A stretch of DNA of 11,125 nucleotides from Bacteroidota bacterium (GTDB lineage: Bacteria; Bacteroidota; Bacteroidia; Chitinophagales; LD1), in assembly GCA_028288545.1 (NCBI GenBank), contig JAQBNQ010000577.1, positions 1 through 11,125 of the forward strand. Direction: 5' to 3'. Positions 6,686-11,125 of this stretch are shown here, piece by piece. Numbering within the stretch: the stretch's first letter is position 1; each line of letters begins with the position of its first letter. The position numbers and the translations under genes were made by a program. Below the pieces are notes generated by a model that saw only the letters and a list, made by a program, of their open reading frames with translations, ran no database searches and had not been told where the DNA came from.

Positions 6686-6976
6686 TTAATAGCCCCCACA
6701 GGTTTTATCAGGGTTTGCTAATGCCAATGCACGGCTATCCATTATCGTCATTACCTCACGCTGATGGCTGTGGGCAGTGCATAATGGAATAATATAGGTT
6801 TGATTATCCAGTGAATCGTTCTTTTGTACATGCGCACCAACCAAATCACTATTGTTACAACTTTTTTCCGAGCAGTTTTTGGGCACAAAACCTCCACCAT
6901 ACCGGCACCAGTGCTCCAGCCAATTGTTACATTTGCACGTTAAGTTTCCAACGGCGACGTTTCTAACCTTCATCAT
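6686..6976 (-). CDS. Small Cys/His-rich protein, HNH/treble-clef-like
   Basis: A 96-residue protein with seven Cys and four His. The order is C14, C16, WLEHW with H22, C24, then C35-x4-C40, GAHV with H49, and YIIPLC with C66 followed by H69 and H71, ending KTCGGY. The layout C-x4-C, then 'GAHV', then 'IPLC-x2-H' resembles the zinc treble-clef and first His of HNH nucleases. It also resembles a widespread family of small bacterial proteins with 'CxSWLxHW...VGAHV...YIIPLC' that I know only as hypothetical. The classical HNH catalytic triad is not clearly complete, so nuclease activity is unproven. Choosing Met1 at 6976 places an AAAAGGA site 8 bases upstream, better than Met2. The gene has its own promoter match and is divergent from the TPR-kinase gene. 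The opposite-strand frame here lacks such motifs. Confidence 0.72.
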   Translation of the reverse strand: MMKVRNVAVGNLTCKCNNWLEHWCRYGGGFVPKNCSEKSCNNSDLVGAHVQKNDSLDNQTYIIPLCTAHSHQREVMTIMDSRALALANPDKTCGGY

Positions 6977-6984
6977 TTGCGTAG

Positions 6985-6991
6985 TCCTTTT
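6985..6991 (-). promoter_or_regulatory. Ribosome-binding site of the small HNH-like gene
   Basis: AAAAGGA on the minus strand lies 8 bases before the ATG at 6976. It is one of the few recognisable Shine-Dalgarno sequences in this window, and it supports both the reality of the gene and the upstream of its two adjacent ATG codons. Confidence 0.6.
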
Positions 6992-7003
6992 CGTAAAATC
7001 AGA

Positions 7004-7034
7004 ATTGCCAAAGTTAATTGAGCCAATATTTTTG
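7004..7034 (+). promoter_or_regulatory. Candidate promoter for the TPR-histidine kinase gene
   Basis: ATTG (7004-7007, one mismatch to TTTG) and TATTTTTG (7027-7034, a full TAnnTTTG match) are 19 bp apart, the standard spacing. The kinase start lies about 98 bases beyond, giving a leader of roughly 90 bases. The boxes interleave with those of the divergent promoter. Confidence 0.5.
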
Positions 7035-7037
7035 AAA
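7009..7037 (-). promoter_or_regulatory. Candidate promoter for the small HNH-like gene
   Basis: On the minus strand TTTC (7037-7034, one mismatch to TTTG) and TAACTTTG (7016-7009, a full TAnnTTTG match) are separated by 17 bp. The start codon at 6976 is 32 bases past the -7 box, leaving room for a leader with the AAAAGGA site. Confidence 0.55.
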
Positions 7038-7132
7038 GTATGACTTTAGTCATGTCGCGATAAGCTAAGATTCCCGGGCCGTTAAGAAACCTTTTAACTG
7101 TTTTGCCGTAAAGACCCTATAACCAATAGTGT

Positions 7133-8956
7133 ATGGGCGAATTACTAATACTGGCTCCGGATCTGGATAAAATGATCCTTGAAGCCGAAAGTTTATCGGA
7201 GCGGAGAAATCCCGAAGGGCTGCCTTTAGCCGAGGAAGTAATGCGTCTGGCATTGCAAACCGGCGAGCTAAAATATATTGCGGCGGCTAACTACTTACTT
7301 GCTTTTTATTACTGCCTGGTAGCTAATGACTACGATAAGGCCATTCAGCTTTGCAATGCAGGGCTTAACAAGCTAAACGAAGACGAAGGAGCTGAGCTTT
7401 GCTATAAATTTTACATGACCCTTGGCAATGCATATCAATTAAAGGGAGAAGTTTTTTCGGCCCAGGAAAGTTATATGAAGGGTCTCAAACAACTCGAATC
7501 GCGAAAAACCCTTGATAAAAAAGAAATCGGCTACCTGGCTTCGTTTTATTATAATGCCTCTGTGCTTTTAAATTCATCAGAACTCGAAATTTCAGCCGAA
7601 GAATACCTCATCAAGGCAATCAAAATTTACGAAGAAATTGATAACAGCTTCAGACTTTCAAAAAGCTATGTTGCTTATGCAGGGATATTCGAAAGCAAAG
7701 GAATGTATGTGGAAGCCATAGAAATACTTTTCAAGGCACTTAAAATAGACCAGCGTAAAAATGATTTGTATAGTATGGCCCTTACAAAGGCTAACCTTGG
7801 CATTCAATTGTTGCGTATCCATAAACTCGAAGAGGCTTCAGAATATCTTACTGAAGCGTTGCAGTATTTTTCCGCCAACAACATGCAGTACGAAACTGCC
7901 CGTGTAAAAATTGATTTGGGTGAAACAGTATTTGCATCTGGTAGAAAAAAAGAAGGCATTCGCGAGTTATTGGATGCAGAGGAAATGTTCATTAAGCTGG
8001 ATAATAAGCGCGAACTTTCAATGGTCCATCAATTGTTGGCCAATTTCGTGGCCGAAGTGGGCGACTTTAAAGGCGCACTTCACTATCAGCGCAAATACAC
8101 TGAAAGTCTTCGCTACTTTTTTAATATCGAAAAAACAAATGCATTAACCCGTGTTAAAAAAGAATTTGAAACTGAACAACGGGAAAAAGAAACTGCCTTG
8201 CTAAAAGAAAAGAACGAGGAGATAAAACTTTATGTACATAAACTGGAAAACTCCAACAACGAGTTGAAGCAATTTGCCCACGTTGCCTCGCATGATTTAC
8301 GCGAGCCATTGAGGATGGTCAATTCATACATGAATCTTTTAAAAAGAAGTTTGCACGAATCGATTACCCCTCAACAGAACGAATTTATTGGCTTTGCGCT
8401 GGATGGATCCAAGCGCATGGAACAATTGATCATGGATCTACTGCGCCTTGCAAAGGTGGATGCCAACCCGCACATACAACCCGTAAAATTACAGAGCGTT
8501 GTGGATGAAATTAAACTGAATCTTGAGGCTTTGATGAAAGAACGGGGCGCGCAGATCATAACTACCGGCCTACCCGAGATAATGGCAGACAGAACTCAAA
8601 TGCTTCAACTATTCCAAAATATAATAGGCAATGGAATAAAATATAATGAAAACGCCACACCGGTAATTCGCGTAAAATGTGTAAGAAAAAAAGATGAACT
8701 TGAAATTTCCATTTCGGATAATGGCATTGGAATTCCGCAGAATCATCGGGAAAAGGTGTTTGAAATTTTTCAGCGGCTCCATACTGCCCGTGAGTATTCA
8801 GGTACCGGGATAGGCTTGTCAATTTGCCGTAAAATTGTAGATAGTATGAACGGTAAAATATGGGTGGAAGATAACCCCGAAGGTGGGACCACTTTTAAAT
8901 TTGTATTCAAACAAACTATCGAACTGAAACCCACTATTTCTGACTTAACTGCTTAA
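7133..8956 (+). CDS. Cytoplasmic TPR-containing sensor histidine kinase
   Basis: A 607-residue protein without signal peptide or membrane segments. Residues about 45-330 form tandem TPR-like helix pairs, for example ANYLLAFYY with YDKAIQLCNAGL, and MYVEAIEILFKALKI. A charged coiled-coil linker (about 335-378) follows. The HisKA domain has the H-box HVASHDLREPL with phospho-acceptor His387. The HATPase domain has the N-box (Asn496 and Asn500), G1 DNGIGI (529-534), the F-box region VFEIFQRLH and G2 GTGIGLSIC (557-565). It has all the parts of an active kinase. The TPRs probably sense a protein or peptide partner in the cytoplasm. No receiver domain is fused and no response regulator adjoins, so it is an orphan kinase here; the regulator at 4489 is a possible but unsupported partner. 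No Shine-Dalgarno sequence precedes ATG 7133. The 3' end overlaps the opposing dsbD gene by 23 bp. Confidence 0.93.
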   Translation: MGELLILAPDLDKMILEAESLSERRNPEGLPLAEEVMRLALQTGELKYIAAANYLLAFYYCLVANDYDKAIQLCNAGLNKLNEDEGAELCYKFYMTLGNAYQLKGEVFSAQESYMKGLKQLESRKTLDKKEIGYLASFYYNASVLLNSSELEISAEEYLIKAIKIYEEIDNSFRLSKSYVAYAGIFESKGMYVEAIEILFKALKIDQRKNDLYSMALTKANLGIQLLRIHKLEEASEYLTEALQYFSANNMQYETARVKIDLGETVFASGRKKEGIRELLDAEEMFIKLDNKRELSMVHQLLANFVAEVGDFKGALHYQRKYTESLRYFFNIEKTNALTRVKKEFETEQREKETALLKEKNEEIKLYVHKLENSNNELKQFAHVASHDLREPLRMVNSYMNLLKRSLHESITPQQNEFIGFALDGSKRMEQLIMDLLRLAKVDANPHIQPVKLQSVVDEIKLNLEALMKERGAQIITTGLPEIMADRTQMLQLFQNIIGNGIKYNENATPVIRVKCVRKKDELEISISDNGIGIPQNHREKVFEIFQRLHTAREYSGTGIGLSICRKIVDSMNGKIWVEDNPEGGTTFKFVFKQTIELKPTISDLTA

Positions 8957-11027
8957 ACGCATTTAAGCCACAATCTAAAAACTGAACGTAGGCAGTGGCA
9001 GTGGGCGTGTAATCAGAAGGATGCGTTAGCAATTTCTCATCGGGCGAAACCAATACGTAATAAGGTTGTGTATTTCTATCAAAGTACTTGGCCTCCATTT
9101 CGCTGAATTTGTTGCCCAGTGTTTTAATTTGCTTTCCGTGGAAAAATTCGCTTTTATACTGCTCGTTTTCGGGTAACTCCCTCTTGTCATCCACATACAG
9201 CGAAACGATGACATATTTATCAGCCAATCTCTTTTGTACCTCTACATCTGTCCATATGTTTTCCTCCATTTTACGACAGTTGACACAGGCCCATCCGGTA
9301 AAATCAATCATTAATGGCTTATGCTCGGCCTTTGCTTTTGCCAGGGCGGCTTCGTAATCGTTCTTAATGGGTTCAATAGCTGCTTTCTTTACGGAGTATG
9401 AATAAAATTTTGGCGGAGGAAATCCGCTGAAAAAATGAAGGTCGTTGCCAAATATTCCATAAGCGCTATATCCGGTAAAAACTAAAGCCAGCGCCGCAGC
9501 TACGATCCTTACCGGCGAAAATTTTGAGATCCCGGAGTCATGCGGAAACTTAAGAAGACCAATGATGTAAAAGAATAAGCCCGCTCCCATTAAAGCCCAT
9601 AGTCCCAAAAATAATTCGCGCTTTAATATGCCCCAGTGCGCAACCAGGTCGGCGTTCGATAAAAATTTAATGGCAAAAATAAGTTCGACAAAACCAAGCA
9701 CCACCTTCACCGAGTTTAACCATCCGCCAGATTTAGGCAATGATTTCATCATTCCCGGAAACAATGCAAATAAACCGAAGGGCAAGGCCAGGGCCAAACC
9801 AAACGAGGTCATACCTGCCACCAAATGCAACTTACCACTTGCCGAACTTAAAGCCCCTACCAACAGCGATCCAATAATAGGACCGGTGCAGGAAAACGAA
9901 ACTATTGCCAATGTAAGGGCCATAAAAAATATTCCTGCAAGTCCGCCAATGTTCGAAGCTGAATCGGCCTTGTTGGCAATAAAAGAAGGCAAGGTAATTT
10001 CGTAAAAGCCGAAGAAAGAAAAAGCAAAAACCAGGAAGATGACAAAGAAGAAAACGTTCAATGGCGCACCGGTGGAGAATTCATTTAACGAGTCTGGTGA
10101 AATATTAAATATCAAAAACGGAACCGTCAGTAAAAAATAGATGAGCACGATGCAAAATGAATAAAAAAAAGCCTCTGACCTTCCTTTGGTTTTGCTCTCA
10201 CTTCTTTTAGTAAAAAAAGAAACGGTAAGTGGTATCATAGGGAAAACGCAGGGTGTTACCAGGGCCACCAACCCGCCCAAAAAACCAAGTACAATGATCA
10301 TCCAGATACTTTGGTCCTTTTTTTCTTCCATGCCGCAATTAGAAATGGGTGTTCCAAATCTTTTAGCCGATGCAACTGCAGAGCCGGCATTATTTTGATT
10401 GGCTGAATCTTTAGTGATAGAAGTTTGTATTGCAGCTTGAACAGCAGAGTCGAAAGATTTTTGACCCGCATTTGCTGCCGGCACCTCAGCGCTATTTGGC
10501 TTAACATTGCTACCAGGATTAACCTGCGATTTTGAAGTAGTATCCCAAGCAACTTTAACACCCGTACCGCCAGCCTTTAAATCAAACTCAAATTCAATAT
10601 CATCCGGCGGTAAACACTTCGAATCGTCGCAGGCCATAAACTCCAAAGTGCCTTTTAGTTTGGTATCCTTCAAAACTTTTACCGTCTGCTCGCAGGTCAT
10701 GCTTTGTTCAAAATACTTCAACTGCATATCAAAAACCGGGTCATGGCCTTCGTGTATCTTAGGGCCTGTTTCGGTGGTTTTACCTACCAATTGAACATCC
10801 TTGTTTTTTGCATCGAAGGTAAATTTAGTTGGCACCGGGCCTCCATCGCCAATGTATTGCGAGTAGGTGTGCCATTTGCCATCAATCTTAGCAGTAAACG
10901 TAAGTTTATAAGTACCCTTAGCGGTTTGCGTAGCGGTCCAGGTCCATTTAACAGGGGTAACAATTTGGGCCGGTAAAAAGCCGATGAACAACAAAAGCAA
11001 AACAACTAAACCGGATTCTTTTTTCAT
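8934..11027 (-). CDS. dsbD: Thiol:disulfide interchange protein DsbD
   Basis: A 697-residue protein with the three DsbD parts. A signal peptide (about 1-20, cleavage near PAQ) leads to a periplasmic alpha-type domain (about 25-150) with the redox pair Cys133 and Cys138 in CDDSKC. A low-complexity Ser/Ala/Asn linker (about 155-235) follows. The CcdA/DsbD-beta membrane domain (about 240-525) has its essential cysteines Cys260 (VTPCVFPM) and Cys380 (SFSCTGPI). The C-terminal thioredoxin-like gamma domain (about 550-690) has the active site WACVNC (Cys581, Cys584). Family knowledge: DsbD passes electrons from cytoplasmic thioredoxin to periplasmic thiol proteins, for disulfide isomerisation and cytochrome c maturation. 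All six key cysteines are present, so it should be functional. It is longer than E. coli DsbD (565 residues), largely through the linker. ATG 11027 directly precedes the signal peptide. Its last 23 bp overlap the kinase gene. Confidence 0.95.
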   Translation of the reverse strand: MKKESGLVVLLLLFIGFLPAQIVTPVKWTWTATQTAKGTYKLTFTAKIDGKWHTYSQYIGDGGPVPTKFTFDAKNKDVQLVGKTTETGPKIHEGHDPVFDMQLKYFEQSMTCEQTVKVLKDTKLKGTLEFMACDDSKCLPPDDIEFEFDLKAGGTGVKVAWDTTSKSQVNPGSNVKPNSAEVPAANAGQKSFDSAVQAAIQTSITKDSANQNNAGSAVASAKRFGTPISNCGMEEKKDQSIWMIIVLGFLGGLVALVTPCVFPMIPLTVSFFTKRSESKTKGRSEAFFYSFCIVLIYFLLTVPFLIFNISPDSLNEFSTGAPLNVFFFVIFLVFAFSFFGFYEITLPSFIANKADSASNIGGLAGIFFMALTLAIVSFSCTGPIIGSLLVGALSSASGKLHLVAGMTSFGLALALPFGLFALFPGMMKSLPKSGGWLNSVKVVLGFVELIFAIKFLSNADLVAHWGILKRELFLGLWALMGAGLFFYIIGLLKFPHDSGISKFSPVRIVAAALALVFTGYSAYGIFGNDLHFFSGFPPPKFYSYSVKKAAIEPIKNDYEAALAKAKAEHKPLMIDFTGWACVNCRKMEENIWTDVEVQKRLADKYVIVSLYVDDKRELPENEQYKSEFFHGKQIKTLGNKFSEMEAKYFDRNTQPYYVLVSPDEKLLTHPSDYTPTATAYVQFLDCGLNAFKQLSQK
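8951..8968. other. Hairpin at the convergent kinase/dsbD ends
   Basis: GCTTAAA (8951-8957) and TTTAAGC (8962-8968) form a perfect 7-bp stem around CGCA. It spans the kinase stop codon and lies inside the last codons of dsbD. Neither strand has a T-run next to it, so it is at best a weak bidirectional terminator, or coincidence. Confidence 0.3.
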
Positions 11028-11061
11028 GGAGCTATTTTAAAGCTTTGACGAAATTATAAGA

Positions 11062-11109
11062 ATAACCTTGCAGACGGAAAAAATTCTCGTTCTAAAATCT
11101 GCAGGTTAT
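11062..11109. repeat. Inverted repeat upstream of dsbD
   Basis: ATAACCTTGCAGA (11062-11074) and TCTGCAGGTTAT (11098-11109) are complementary apart from one bulged base, with 23 bases between. They lie 35-82 bases before the dsbD start, where an operator or leader structure would sit. A further small inverted repeat, CGTAT/ATACG (11110-11114/11121-11125), runs into the window edge. No clean TAnnTTTG box is seen; TAATTTCG nearby on the minus strand has one mismatch. Confidence 0.4.
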
Positions 11110-11125
11110 CGTATACCAAGATACG

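Noticed and set aside
6852..7043. Plus-strand frame opposite the small Cys/His gene
   Set aside because: It has no recognisable motif, while the minus strand has the Cys/His layout, a Shine-Dalgarno site and a promoter match.
4489..8956. Response regulator at 4489 and kinase at 7133 as one two-component system
   Set aside because: They are separated by two unrelated genes, one on the opposite strand, and the kinase is HisKA type rather than the HisKA_3 type usual for NarL-like regulators; pairing is possible but not supported.
9628..10005. 125-residue plus-strand frame inside dsbD
   Set aside because: It is fully antisense to the membrane domain of a well-supported gene, and its composition is that of a reverse-strand shadow.

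Overview
The window looks like an ordinary chromosomal segment of a Bacteroidota bacterium, probably near Sphingobacteriales or Chitinophagales. The sequence is moderately AT-rich. Most genes lack a Shine-Dalgarno sequence, and several upstream regions carry the Bacteroidota -7 box TAnnTTTG, sometimes with a TTTG-like -33 box. The proteins include a DUF2480 protein (a family I know from Bacteroidota), a long three-part DsbD and a TPR-histidine kinase without membrane segments.

Left part (1-2743): the 3' end of a PpiD-like periplasmic folding factor closes with a strong terminator. A roughly 300-base gap rich in inverted repeats follows. Next comes a tight pair, a DUF2480 protein and a membrane-anchored lytic transglycosylase. 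A tRNA-Phe(GAA) follows with its own promoter and a long hairpin terminator.

Middle (2744-5357): a MITE-like inverted-repeat element of about 125-140 bp, possibly flanked by a 9-bp direct repeat, lies just upstream of a YdeI/OmdA-family gene. That gene converges on an unrecognised lipoprotein gene. A solitary NarL/LuxR-type response regulator follows.

Right part (5358-11125): a membrane-anchored SGNH-like protein converges on a small Cys/His-rich protein resembling a degenerate HNH/treble-clef domain. Back to back with the small gene, and apparently sharing overlapping divergent promoters with it, is a soluble TPR-HisKA-HATPase histidine kinase. The kinase gene overlaps tail to tail by 23 bp with a dsbD gene on the other strand, which fills the rest of the window.

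Several genes have cell-envelope roles: periplasmic folding (PpiD), peptidoglycan cleavage (lytic transglycosylase), disulfide reduction (DsbD) and a lipoprotein. They do not form one operon, and I see no defence island, prophage, CRISPR array, transposase or biosynthetic cluster. The items most worth a second look are the inverted-repeat element, the small HNH-like gene with its shared promoter region, and the structured gap upstream of the DUF2480 gene.
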